Source of the DNA: Candidatus Uhrbacteria bacterium
GTDB lineage: Bacteria > Patescibacteriota > Patescibacteriia > CAIXNZ01
DNA: 37,607 nucleotides
Direction of reading: 5' to 3'
Assembly (NCBI GenBank): GCA_011046145.1
Contig: DSBA01000020.1
Coordinates: 1-37,607 of the forward strand
The notes beneath the pieces are model-generated. The model was not told the DNA's origin. It did not search any database and saw only the letters and a list, made by a program, of their open reading frames with translations. The first letter of the stretch is position 1, and each line of letters opens with the position of its first letter. Shown here piece after piece: positions 6,700 through 16,200 of the stretch. The position numbers were made by a program, and so were the translations under genes.

Positions 6700-7803
6700 A
6701 TGAAAGAGGCAGAATTAATCGCAAAACTTAAAGAATTGCAGGCAAAAATTAAAAGTTCCTGGGATTTTTTAGAAATTGATAAAAAAACAGAAGAATTGAG
6801 GAATTTGGAAATTTTAATGAATCAGCCTGATTTTTGGCAAGAGCCCAATCAAGCTAAAAAAATCAGCCAAAAAGCCAGTAGTTTAAAAATCGAAATAGAA
6901 ACTTGGCAAGAAATTAAGGCAGAGACCAATGACCTTTTAGAATTGGCGCAAATGGATCAGAAAGATCAAACTATTAATTTGCGCTTAGAAGTGGAAGAAA
7001 AATTTCAAGAATTAGAACAAAAATTTGCTGATTTGGAATTCTACCTCTTATTCAGGAGCAAATATGATCGCAATAATGCTATTTTAGCCATTCATAGCGG
7101 CACGGGCGGTGTTGACGCTCAAGATTGGGCGGAAATTTTATTGCGCATGTATTTGCGTTTTTGCGAAAAAAAAGGATTTCCAGCCCAAATTTTGAATATT
7201 AATTCTGGCTCGGAAGCTGGTATAAAAAGCGCAGTTTTAGAAGTAGCAGGCAATTATGCTTATGGTAATTTAAAATCCGAACACGGTGTGCATCGTTTAG
7301 TGCGGATTTCGCCTTTTGACGCTGAAGCGATGCGCCATACTTCTTTTGCTTTGGTTGAAGTAATCCCGGAATTAGACGATGAGTCTGTTAGCGATATTAA
7401 AATTAAAGCAGAGGATTTGAAAATAGATACTTTTCGCGCTTCAGGCCATGGAGGCCAGTCTGTTAATAAAACAGATTCAGCTGTCAGAATTACCCATTTG
7501 CCGACAAAAATTGTTGTTTCCTGCCAATCAGAACGTTCCCAGTTGCAAAACAAGGAGAGGGCTTTGAAAATTTTAAAGTCCAAATTGCAAAAATTAGCCG
7601 AAGCTGAAAAAGAAGAAGAAAAAAAACAATTGCGGGGCGAATTTTCAGAAGCTGTTTGGGGAAATCAGATCAGATCTTATGTTATGCAGCCTTATCAATT
7701 AGTTAAAGACCATAGGACAAAATATGAGGAAAAAGATATTCAGTCTGTTTTGGACGGAAATTTAGATGGCTTTATTGAAGCGTATTTAAAATCAAAATCC
7801 TAA
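6700..7803 (+). CDS. prfB: Peptide chain release factor 2
   Basis: RF2 ends translation at UGA and UAA. The GGQ motif that triggers hydrolysis is at residues 251-253, and the stop-codon reading tripeptide is SPF (204-206), which marks RF2 rather than RF1. The 367 residues cover the full family length in one uninterrupted frame, so the self-regulating +1 frameshift known from E. coli prfB is absent. An active RF2 agrees with the UGA stops used in this window and argues against reassigned UGA as in Gracilibacteria. Confidence 0.96.
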   Translation: MKEAELIAKLKELQAKIKSSWDFLEIDKKTEELRNLEILMNQPDFWQEPNQAKKISQKASSLKIEIETWQEIKAETNDLLELAQMDQKDQTINLRLEVEEKFQELEQKFADLEFYLLFRSKYDRNNAILAIHSGTGGVDAQDWAEILLRMYLRFCEKKGFPAQILNINSGSEAGIKSAVLEVAGNYAYGNLKSEHGVHRLVRISPFDAEAMRHTSFALVEVIPELDDESVSDIKIKAEDLKIDTFRASGHGGQSVNKTDSAVRITHLPTKIVVSCQSERSQLQNKERALKILKSKLQKLAEAEKEEEKKQLRGEFSEAVWGNQIRSYVMQPYQLVKDHRTKYEEKDIQSVLDGNLDGFIEAYLKSKS

Positions 7804-7875
7804 GGGTTAAATTATAAGAAATGTAAATTATAAAATTAATATCTAAAGCAAATTCAAATTAGGATTTAAAAACTT

Positions 7876-8550
7876 ATGTTAAATAAAAACTCCTGGGTAG
7901 TTGTTCCTGCCCATAATGAACAAGAAAATATTTTCGGCGTGCTAAAAAGCCTGTTGGAGCTGACGCCTAACATTGTAATTGTTGATGACGCTTCAAAAGA
8001 CAATACTAAAAATATTGTAAAATCTTCAAAAATTTTTTTGCTGGAACATTTAGTCAATAGAGGACAGGGAGCGGCTTTGCAGACCGGCACTGAATTTGCT
8101 TTAAAACAGGGAGCGGAAATTATTGTGCATTTTGACGCTGACGGCCAGATGCAGGCCAAAGATATTTACCGCGTGATTGCGCCGCTTATTAATCGGGAAG
8201 CGGATATTGTTTTTGGCTCTCGCTTTTTGGATAAAAAATCAAAAATTCCTGCTTTTAAAAAATACTTTATTTTAAAACCAGCCACTTGGTTTAATTGGTT
8301 TTTTACCGGCATTAAATTAAGCGACGCGCATAACGGTTTTAGGGCATTGTCAAGAAAAGCTGCTCAGGCTATTAAAATACGCCAGGATGGCATGGCGCAT
8401 GCTACTGAAATTTTGGAGCAGGTTCGCTTGCATGATTTAAAATATCAAGAAGTGCCGGTGGAAATTGTTTATAACCAATACGGCCAAAGGTTTGCCAGCG
8501 GCTTTAAAATATTAAGCGATTTGTTTTTTGCTAAAATTTTCAAAAGATAA
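7876..8550 (+). CDS. Family 2 glycosyltransferase (dolichol-phosphate mannosyltransferase-like)
   Basis: The protein should transfer a sugar from a nucleotide donor, perhaps to a lipid carrier, at the inner face of the membrane. It has the GT-A features VVVPAHNEQENI, VDDASKDNT, the NRGQGAALQTG block and the metal-binding DADGQ. There are no strong membrane helices in the 224 residues, as in soluble DPM1-like enzymes. Its TAA overlaps the ATG of the next gene (TAATG). The DUF2304 gene at 11067, which often accompanies such transferases in Patescibacteria, supports a cell-surface glycan role. The acceptor cannot be named. Confidence 0.88.
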   Translation: MLNKNSWVVVPAHNEQENIFGVLKSLLELTPNIVIVDDASKDNTKNIVKSSKIFLLEHLVNRGQGAALQTGTEFALKQGAEIIVHFDADGQMQAKDIYRVIAPLINREADIVFGSRFLDKKSKIPAFKKYFILKPATWFNWFFTGIKLSDAHNGFRALSRKAAQAIKIRQDGMAHATEILEQVRLHDLKYQEVPVEIVYNQYGQRFASGFKILSDLFFAKIFKR

Positions 8551-10187
8551 TGTCTTTAAAAACTTTAAAAACTAAAAAAGAATTAAAATGGTCGGCTAAT
8601 GACATTGTTTATCAAATTTATCCCCGCAGTTTTAAAGATACAACAGGCAATGGCATTGGTGATTTGCAGGGAATTATTGAAAAATTAGATTATTTGCACA
8701 AAATTTTAAAAGTTGATGCTATTTGGCTGTGTCCGATATACAAATCGCCGATGAAAGATTTTGGCTATGATATAGCTGATTATTGCCAAATTGATCCTCT
8801 ATTTGGCAATTTTAAACTTTTTGATAATTTAGTTAAAAAAGCCCATGGGCGCGGCCTGAAAATTTTAATGGATTTTGTGCCTAATCATACTTCTGACCAG
8901 CACCCTTGGTTTATTGAGTCTCGCTCTGCTTTAAAAAATCCTAAGCGGGATTGGTATATTTGGCAGAAGCCAAAACCAGATGGTTCCCCGCCTAATAATT
9001 GGCTAAGCAGGTTTGGCGGTTCTGCCTGGACATTTGATCCCAAAACAAAACAGTATTATTTACATTCTTTTTTGCCTTGCCAGCCAGATCTTAATTGGCG
9101 CAACCCTCAAGTGCAAAAAGAAATGAGAAAAATTTTAGAATTTTGGCTGGTCAAAGGAGTTGATGGCTTTCGTTTGGATGCCCTTTACCATATTATAAAA
9201 GATGATAAATTTCGCGATAATCCAATAAATCCAAGGTATATTCCTGGCCATGACGATCCTTACCGCCAATTTTTAAACGTATATGACAGGGGCAGGCCAG
9301 CCACCTTGGAAATTTTAAATAAATTTTGCGGCGTTATTGGCCAGCATAAGAATAAATTCTTGGTTAGCGAAGTTTTTTATCAGACCAAGGTTGCTGAACT
9401 AAAAACCTATTATAAGCTTTGCCAAGCTGGTTTGCACGCGCCTTTTAATTTTAATTTTATAAGGTTGCCATGGAGCGCTTGGGCTTATCGCAGTTTTTTG
9501 GATAATTATGAAGAAAATTTGAGTGAAGGAGACTGCCCTAATTATGTTTTAGGCAATCATGATCGCTCCCGAGTCGCTTCCCGCTTGGAAAGCAGAAAAA
9601 AGGCCAGGTTGCTTGCGATGTTAGTTTTTACTTTAAAAGGCATGCCTTTTATATATTATGGAGAAGAAATTGGCATGTCCAATGTGCCAGTAAAAAATAA
9701 TGAACAATTAGATCCTTGGGGGAAAAATGTTCCTGGTTTTGGCTTGGGCCGCGACGCCTATCGTACGCCCATGCAATGGTCGGCCCAGAAATACGCGGGT
9801 TTTTCCAAAACAAAGCCATGGCTGCCTGTCGCTAGAAATTATTTATTTTTTAATGTTAAAAAAGAATTAGCGGATAAAAAATCATTTTTAAGCCTTTATA
9901 GAAATTTGATTAGCTTTAGAAAAAAATCAAAAGCTATTTTAGAGGGTAATTATTACCCTTTGAATATCCGTTCCCAAAATGTTTTTGCTTATGTCAGAGA
10001 ATCAGAAACTGAAAAAGTTTTAGTTTTATTAAATTTCGCTTCTAAGACGCAAAAAATTTCCTTGCCTTTTGCTATGGCGGAATTAGTCTGCAATACTTTT
10101 TTATCCAGGAAAAAGGGTCAAAAAATCAATCTTAACAAGCTTTATTTAAAAGCTTTTGAAGGATATTTATTTAAGCTTAAAAAATAA
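8550..10187 (+). CDS. GH13 alpha-glucosidase / oligo-1,6-glucosidase-type enzyme
   Basis: The enzyme hydrolyses or transfers alpha-linked glucose units. The four GH13 regions are visible: DFVPNHT (108-114), GFRLDALYH with nucleophile D210, LVSEVFY with acid/base E274, and LGNHDRSR with D338. The 545 residues are typical of oligo-1,6-glucosidase, alpha-glucosidase and trehalulose-type enzymes. There is no signal peptide, so it acts in the cytoplasm. It is coupled to the glycosyltransferase by a 1-nt overlap and followed after 6 nt by a sugar kinase gene, suggesting use of stored or scavenged glucans. Exact linkage specificity is not readable. Confidence 0.92.
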   Translation: MSLKTLKTKKELKWSANDIVYQIYPRSFKDTTGNGIGDLQGIIEKLDYLHKILKVDAIWLCPIYKSPMKDFGYDIADYCQIDPLFGNFKLFDNLVKKAHGRGLKILMDFVPNHTSDQHPWFIESRSALKNPKRDWYIWQKPKPDGSPPNNWLSRFGGSAWTFDPKTKQYYLHSFLPCQPDLNWRNPQVQKEMRKILEFWLVKGVDGFRLDALYHIIKDDKFRDNPINPRYIPGHDDPYRQFLNVYDRGRPATLEILNKFCGVIGQHKNKFLVSEVFYQTKVAELKTYYKLCQAGLHAPFNFNFIRLPWSAWAYRSFLDNYEENLSEGDCPNYVLGNHDRSRVASRLESRKKARLLAMLVFTLKGMPFIYYGEEIGMSNVPVKNNEQLDPWGKNVPGFGLGRDAYRTPMQWSAQKYAGFSKTKPWLPVARNYLFFNVKKELADKKSFLSLYRNLISFRKKSKAILEGNYYPLNIRSQNVFAYVRESETEKVLVLLNFASKTQKISLPFAMAELVCNTFLSRKKGQKINLNKLYLKAFEGYLFKLKK

Positions 10188-10193
10188 ATTTTT

Positions 10194-11015
10194 ATGTATC
10201 TGCTTTTTGATATTGGCGGCAGCAAAACTCGTTTGGCTGTGTCAAAAGACAAGAAAAATTTATCCCAAGTGGAAATTGTTCCTACCCCGCAAGATTTTAA
10301 AAAAGGCATTAAGTTTTTGGTTGATTCGGGCAAAAGGATAACAGGAGGCAAAAAAATTAAAATGGTTGCCGGAGGCATAGCAGGGCCGTTAAATAAAAAC
10401 AAGACCAAATTGGCAAATTCGCCTAATTTGCCTCAATGGGCAAACCAGCCCTTATTTTCTTTGTTAAAAAAAGAATTCAAATCTCCGGTTTTTTTGGAAA
10501 ATGACGCTGCTTTAGCCGGCTTAGGCGAAGTTTATTATGGCGCTGGAAAAGGCGGTAAAATTGTTGCTTATTTAACTATTAGTACAGGAGTTGGCGGCGC
10601 TAGGCTGGTTGAGGGACAAATTGATCAGAATTATTTCGGTTTTGAACCGGGACAACAAATTATTAATTATGACGCTTTAATTAATTTTCAGACACTTGAA
10701 GCAAATATTTCAGGCACGGGCTTGTTTAAAAAATACAAAAAGCCAGCCGCTGAATTGTCAGCCAAAAAAATTTGGGAAAGAGAGGCTAAATTATTAGCAT
10801 ATGGTCTGAACAACATAACTGTTTTGTGGTCGCCGGAAATAATTATTTTAGGCGGGTCGGTTATGAAAAAAATTTCTTTAAAAGAAGTTAGAAAATACTT
10901 CAAACAAACATTAAAAATATTTCCTGGCTTGCCAAAGATCAAAAGATCAAAATTGGGCGATTTGTCAGGAATTTATGGCGCTTTGGCAATTTTAAACACA
11001 AAAAATAAACGCTAA
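10194..11015 (+). CDS. ROK-family sugar kinase (glucokinase-like), without the ROK zinc motif
   Basis: ROK kinases phosphorylate glucose or N-acyl hexosamines with ATP. The N-terminal phosphate loop is DIGGSKTR (6-13), the catalytic aspartate lies in ENDAALAG (about residue 104), and TISTGVGGA and ILGGSV are the other ATP-binding blocks. Most ROK proteins have a His plus CxCGxxGCxE zinc site; here the region reads FGFEPGQQ ... FQTLEANISGTGL with neither His nor cysteines. The LE-x-x-SG frame is kept, so the fold appears intact. It follows the GH13 gene by 6 nt, so glucose released by that enzyme is the most natural substrate. Confidence 0.86.
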   Translation: MYLLFDIGGSKTRLAVSKDKKNLSQVEIVPTPQDFKKGIKFLVDSGKRITGGKKIKMVAGGIAGPLNKNKTKLANSPNLPQWANQPLFSLLKKEFKSPVFLENDAALAGLGEVYYGAGKGGKIVAYLTISTGVGGARLVEGQIDQNYFGFEPGQQIINYDALINFQTLEANISGTGLFKKYKKPAAELSAKKIWEREAKLLAYGLNNITVLWSPEIIILGGSVMKKISLKEVRKYFKQTLKIFPGLPKIKRSKLGDLSGIYGALAILNTKNKR

Positions 11016-11066
11016 AAACTTCTTATTTATAATTTTAATAAATATTTTTAAAATTTTTTTAATCCT

Positions 11067-11408
11067 ATGCTTATTCAAGTTATTTTGCTTATCTTCATAA
11101 TTTACGCTGTTTTAAAGGTGGCTTTGCGCTATAAAGACAAAGTGATCTCTTTGCAGGAATTTTTAGTTTGGACACTTTTTTGGTTTATGGTCGCTTTTGT
11201 GGTTATTCTGCCGGAAACAACTTCCTGGTTTGCCAATTTTGTCGGCGTGGGCAGGGGCGTTGATCTGGTCATTTACATTTCAATTTTAATTTTATTTTAT
11301 TTGGCTTTTAGGATTTTGGTGCGTTTGGATAAAATCGAAAAAGATGTGACAAAAATTGTGCGCGAAATCGCTTTGGACAAAGAGGAAACAAAAAATAAAC
11401 AATCTTAA
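11067..11408 (+). CDS. DUF2304 membrane protein
   Basis: The 113 residues contain three predicted membrane helices (about 2-18, 30-50 and 68-88), with VISLQEFLVWTLFWFMVA and a charged C-terminal helix (RLDKIEKDVTKIVREIAL). This layout is that of the DUF2304 family. Members are often beside family 2 glycosyltransferases and may assist lipid-linked sugar transfer, but no biochemical role is established to my knowledge. It lies at the end of the carbohydrate gene group. Confidence 0.82.
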   Translation: MLIQVILLIFIIYAVLKVALRYKDKVISLQEFLVWTLFWFMVAFVVILPETTSWFANFVGVGRGVDLVIYISILILFYLAFRILVRLDKIEKDVTKIVREIALDKEETKNKQS

Positions 11409-11459
11409 AATTCAAAAGACAAATGACAAAAAACAAAATAAACTTAAATTTTGAATTTT
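11407..11459 (+). repeat. AT-rich inverted repeat between DUF2304 and ksgA genes
   Basis: AAAATTCAAAA (11407-11417) and TTTTGAATTTT (11449-11459) are exact inverted copies, with CAAATGAC and GCCATTTG beside them. The sequence resembles decayed short repeats and might also act as a weak terminator. Confidence 0.4.
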
Positions 11460-11481
11460 GCCATTTGATTTTAAATAAAAA

Positions 11482-12348
11482 ATGTTATCTAGCGAAATAA
11501 AATTTTTATTGCAACAGTATGGCATCAGGCCCAGTAAAGCCAAAGGGCAAAATTTTTTAATTAATCAGGGCGTTTTGCAAAAAATAATCAAGGCCGCGGA
11601 CTTGAGCCAAAATGATTGTGTTTTGGAAATCGGACCAGGACTTGGTGTTTTGACCGAAGGATTGATAAAAAAATCTAAAAAGGTTTTAAGCGTTGAGCTG
11701 GACAAGCGTTTGGCTTATTTTCTGAAACAAAAATTTAAAGGCGTTAAAAATTTAAAAATTTTGGAAACAGATATTTTGCAAATTAGAAATGATCAAATTG
11801 TTAAATTGTTAAATTGTTATGAATTAGGCTATAAAGTGGTAGCTAATTTGCCCTATAATATTACCAAACCGGTTTTGCAGAAATTTTTAACAGCCGAGCC
11901 CAAGCCAAAAGAAATAGTTGTTTTAGTCCAAAAAGAAGTGGCGCAAAAAATAGTTGCCAAGCCCGGCCAAATGAGCCTTTTAAGCCTTTCAGTCCAGTTT
12001 TACGGCCAGCCAGAAATTATAGATTATGTGGCCCAAGAAAATTTTTATCCCAAGCCGCAGGTTGAAAGCGCTATTTTAAAAATAAAATTAAATTTAGGAA
12101 AAATGCCGTTGGAGTTATCAACAGCCTTTTTAAAAATTGAGTTTGAAGAAAAAAAATTTTGGCGATTAATAAAAATAGGATTTAGTTCGCCCAGAAAACA
12201 ATTGCAGAATAATTTGGCTGCTGGTTTTCAAATATCCAAAGAAAAAGCCAAAAAAAAGCTAAAATTAGCTAATTTGCAAGAAAAAATCAGGCCCCAGGAT
12301 TTAAGCCTGGCAGATTGGGCAAATCTTTATTTGCAATTTATGGCTTGA
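11482..12348 (+). CDS. rsmA: 16S rRNA dimethyladenosine transferase (KsgA/RsmA)
   Basis: RsmA dimethylates two adjacent adenosines near the 3' end of 16S rRNA during small-subunit maturation. The N-terminus has KAKGQNFLINQGVL, the SAM-binding motif is VLEIGPGLGVLTEGL, and the catalytic motif is NLPYNI in VVANLPYNITKP. Length (288) is normal. Just before that motif the peptide NDQIVKLLNCYE is encoded by three perfect copies of an 8-bp repeat (11795-11818). Confidence 0.95.
   Translation: MLSSEIKFLLQQYGIRPSKAKGQNFLINQGVLQKIIKAADLSQNDCVLEIGPGLGVLTEGLIKKSKKVLSVELDKRLAYFLKQKFKGVKNLKILETDILQIRNDQIVKLLNCYELGYKVVANLPYNITKPVLQKFLTAEPKPKEIVVLVQKEVAQKIVAKPGQMSLLSLSVQFYGQPEIIDYVAQENFYPKPQVESAILKIKLNLGKMPLELSTAFLKIEFEEKKFWRLIKIGFSSPRKQLQNNLAAGFQISKEKAKKKLKLANLQEKIRPQDLSLADWANLYLQFMA
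11795..11818 (+). repeat. Three tandem AAATTGTT octamers inside ksgA
   Basis: AAATTGTT occurs three times in exact register and encodes part of QIVKLLNCYE in a variable loop of the methyltransferase. It keeps the frame open. See also the heptamer repeats in the glycosylase and RadA genes. Confidence 0.75.
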
Positions 12349-12360
12349 ACTTGAATTTTA

Positions 12361-12392
12361 TGGTATAATTATTAAAGAATTTGTGATATAAT
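12361..12392 (+). promoter_or_regulatory. Two extended -10 elements before the secretion-like operon
   Basis: TGGTATAAT (12361-12369) and TGATATAAT (12384-12392) both fit TGnTATAAT. The second ends 17 nt before the ATG at 12409, predicting a leader of about 10 nt without SD. They are the likely start of transcription for the 12409-29448 block. Confidence 0.5.
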
Positions 12393-12408
12393 TTTAATAT
12401 ATAATTTA

Positions 12409-13242
12409 ATGTCAGCAGCCCCTGAAAAAATCAAAGAATTTTTTGAAGAAAAAGGCGAAGCAATTACAGAGAAAATAGAAAAAACTCCCATGGAAAAGTT
12501 TTTTGTTTTCTTTTTGGTTTTAATTACAATTTCAGCTTTGGTTTTAGGTTATCTGCAATTTAAAAAAAATATAGAACAGCCTCTTTATTCCAGTTATTTG
12601 CGGGAAATAAGGGGAGAAACCAGGCAAAAATATCAGGCAGAAACTTTAAATCAATCAGCTTTGAATGCTGCTGAAATGCTCGGGCTTCAGCAACTGGATA
12701 GTGATCTGGATGGTTTAAGCGATTATGAAGAAATTTATATTTATGGCACCAGCCCTTATTTGGAAGACACTGACGGCGATGGAATTTTGGACAAACAGGA
12801 AATTTTGGCTGGGACAGATCCGAATTGTCCTGAAGGCCAGGATTGTTCGATTTTGCCTTTTAATGAAACTGGCAGCCAAAGTTCCAGCTATCCGGCTAAT
12901 CTTAACCAAGGAATGATTGAACCGCCGCTTATGGGCTTGGATTTTAATGATTTGTTAGAGATTGAAGATTTGCTTTTAAGGGGAGAAATTACTTTGGAGG
13001 ATTTGGGCATTAATGATCCGCAGATGCAGGCTATGTTTGACCAGCTATCCAGCGGCCAGTTGCGCAATATAGAACAAATATCTCCAGAAGAAAAAGAATT
13101 GATCATTGAATCGTTGCAAGATTTAACTCCGGCGCAAATCAGGCAGGAATTGGCAGCCAGGGGAATTGATGAGAATCTTTTAAATCAGGTTGATGATGAC
13201 ACTCTTAAGCAGATGTTTTTACAGACCCTTGATTTGTATTAA
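12409..13242 (+). CDS. Membrane-anchored protein with EF-hand/thrombospondin-3-like calcium repeats
   Basis: Residues about 28-48 (KFFVFFLVLITISALVLGYL) form one membrane helix, with a short charged cytoplasmic N-terminus. Outside, DSDLDGLSDYEEIYIYGTSP and DTDGDGILDKQEILAGTDP (about 97-138) are two DxDxDG calcium-binding repeats of the thrombospondin type 3/EF-hand kind. The remainder is acidic and Gln/Leu-rich with repeats such as PEEKELIIESLQDLTPAQI. The function is unknown. It is the first gene of the secretion-like block, 54 nt before the giant exported protein, so a calcium-dependent surface role beside that protein is possible. Confidence 0.75.
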   Translation: MSAAPEKIKEFFEEKGEAITEKIEKTPMEKFFVFFLVLITISALVLGYLQFKKNIEQPLYSSYLREIRGETRQKYQAETLNQSALNAAEMLGLQQLDSDLDGLSDYEEIYIYGTSPYLEDTDGDGILDKQEILAGTDPNCPEGQDCSILPFNETGSQSSSYPANLNQGMIEPPLMGLDFNDLLEIEDLLLRGEITLEDLGINDPQMQAMFDQLSSGQLRNIEQISPEEKELIIESLQDLTPAQIRQELAARGIDENLLNQVDDDTLKQMFLQTLDLY

Positions 13243-13296
13243 ATTAAAAAAAATCAATTTGTTATTAGTTGGTTATAAATAAATTAAATATTTTTT

Positions 13297-16200
13297 ATGT
13301 TTAAGCCTGATAAAACAAAATTACAGAAAGCGGTAATTTTTCTTATGGCTGTAATTTTTGTTGGCAGTAATTTTTATTTTTTATTATTGGCAGGTTTAAA
13401 GCCAGTACAGGCAACTTTTCCAGTAGTTGATGTGCCGCAGGCGACTTTACAATCAATGTGGTATGCTGGCGATAAAGCTGAAAGCATTTTGCAAAAGGTT
13501 TGGGATGAAGTAGTGGCTATTTTTTTCAAAAATATTTTAGGCACAATGGCTAATATGATTGCCCAGCAATCAGCCAAATGGGTTGCCAGCGGAGGCAAAG
13601 GCGGCGCTCCGCAATTTATCAGCGACCCTAATTTTTGGCAGGATTTTGCTGATAAAGCAGTAGGGGATTTTATCCAGACAACAATGAAAAATTTAACAGG
13701 ACTTGATGTTTGTACTTTGGATCCGCAATTGGCTATAAATTTAGCCATAAATATTCCCTTTTTTCCGGATTGGTCAGGCGTTTATGAGCCGGATTGCAGC
13801 TGGACCCAGTTAAGGAGCCACTGGGAAGAGATTGGCCAAAGAAGGTTTGAAGATTTTATTTCTTTTGATTATGGCATTGGCGCTGGCGGGACTTTTGATG
13901 AAAATGTCGGACGTTTAAATACAGCTGTTGCTCAAGATATTAGTTTAAGAAGATGGCCTATTGAATTGGTAGGACATGGTTATATAATAGGTTGTGACAC
14001 GACTGCAATAAGCGGTGGTTTGGCTACTTGCACTGAACCGCCTGTACAAACGGACCTTTTGAGTTCAGCCAGGGCATTAGATTCTTATACTGCTACTTTG
14101 CGGGCTGATGTTGAGAAAATTTTAACCCATAAAGTGGCTGATACCCCGGCTGATTTAAGTGTTGGGCGTTATCCCATAACACCAGAAAACATGCCGATTA
14201 TCAGAGAAGCTTGGTTAAAGAATATTAATCCTTATATTAGTGATTTGCACCAGATAGCTGATTTATACAGCCGCTGTACAGGCAAAACAGCCTGCGCTTT
14301 AATGCAAATGCCGCCAGATCCACCATTTTGCAAGGCTGCTTTAGACAAGATTAATCTTAAGTCGTTTCTTTGCCCGATTGATGACGGCACAGATGATGAC
14401 GGCACAGATGATGACGGCACAGAAAGCCGTAATCAGGCAACAGCTTTAATTTACCAGACAGAGTTTAATCAAAAAGCCGGGCAAGTCGCAAATATCGCCA
14501 ATGCTATCAAAGGCGGCTTTGAATATTTAAAAACCCAAATAGAACAAAATTTCAAGCCAGAATTATTAGAAGGCAGCGTGGCTTATAATGCGCAACTGGC
14601 AGCCGGCCTTTTTGATCCCAGCGCTAATGAATTTAATGCTTATGAAACACTTGTCAGGCAAATGGCGGATATAAGCTGGAGTGAAGCAATGAATGCTCGC
14701 TTGCAAGCAATGATTGATCAGGGCTGGCAATCAACCACAGACCGCATTGCAGGCTATATTAGGACGCCTTCAAACTTGATCAGGGCCAGGGCAGAAAAAC
14801 AATTGGCTGAAGGCACTGACAGCATTTATGCTTACCACACCAAAAATATCGCGGCTGATGCTTTGGGTGTTTTTTTGCAGACGCTATGGAATGAATTAGC
14901 TTTGCAATTATTAGATATGCTTAATCCTGGCTATTCTGCAGAGACCAGAAGGCATTTATTGACTGTTCCAGGAGGCAAAGAAGCTTTGGAAAGTTTTAGC
15001 GTGATGTCATGGAATCCTTTTGAAGAGCTGATTGTTTCTGAAGAAGGAATTGACAGATATATTCAAAGAGTTGCCCAAAAATTTACAGTTAATTTGTCTT
15101 TTAAGGATGTAAATTTGCTGGCTGATTTCCAATTAAATATCAAAGGCGAGGCCAATCCTAATCTTTATAATAATGTTATTGACCAAAATTTTGCCATTGC
15201 CATTAATGATAAATTGACTATCAAGCAAGCGCTTGATTCTGGCAAATTAGTAGGCGATTATACTTTTTCCTATTCTCCTGCCCGCCCCGGCACATATAAT
15301 TTGGCTAATATCAGAAAGTTAAGAAAAGCCCGGGTAGTGCCTCTGGGTTTGGAACTGGCTGTCCAGTTAATCAGGGATTGCAATCACCGCAAAACTTTTA
15401 ATAATGGTCAGTATGCTGGTTTTCAAGATATTAATGACGTAAATCCGTATGGATACGACAATGTAAGCGATCCTTTTAATTCCCAAAGATTGCAAAATTG
15501 TTTGTTTAAGCCTTATTCAGCTGGCCAGGAGTTAAAAGATGTGAGAGATTATAATACCAGAAAAATGAATGAAGTGGCAGGGGCAACTTTAGCTGATGTG
15601 GTTGATGGTTTTGATAAGGCTGGTTCTGGTATTTGCGGCGATTTTGACGAAAATGAATCGCCTTTTTGCAATTTAGTTAATCCTAATTGGGTTTTAAAAA
15701 TACCGACTACTTTTTGCGCTTTGCAGACAACAAACGAGCCATTTGGCGAACTTTTAACCACCAATAGCAATAGCCAAAGGCAATCGCGCTGCCCTGATTT
15801 TGCTAGTTGTTTAAATGAAGATGGTAAAGGCAGCTGTATAAATGAAGATTATGGCTTTTGCGTCAAAGAAAAAAATGTCTGGCAGTTTGCGACTGATTCT
15901 TGTCCAGAAGAATTTAACAGCTGCCGCACTTATAGTTTGACAAGGTCAGGAGAAAGGACCTCGGTTTCCTATTTAAAAAATACTTTAAGCGGTAGCGATA
16001 TCTGCGGTCCTTATAATGCAGGCTGCAGCTGGTATTCTACGCAGACAGATTTAGCTGGTTTTTGGCAAAACGATGCCAGGATTTATTTTAACCGTTATGT
16101 TGAAGCTTGCGACAGGCAAAATGAAGGTTGCAGTGAATTTGTTTTATATCGCAATCCTGCCAATAACTTAGTCTTTGACTCAAGTTTTGAATATACTCCG

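Noticed and set aside
6700..7803. Programmed frameshift in prfB
   Set aside because: The frame is continuous from ATG to stop, with no early in-frame UGA.
14380..14423. CRISPR-like repeat
   Set aside because: The units are 15 bp without spacers and in coding frame; no CRISPR array or cas gene was seen in the window.
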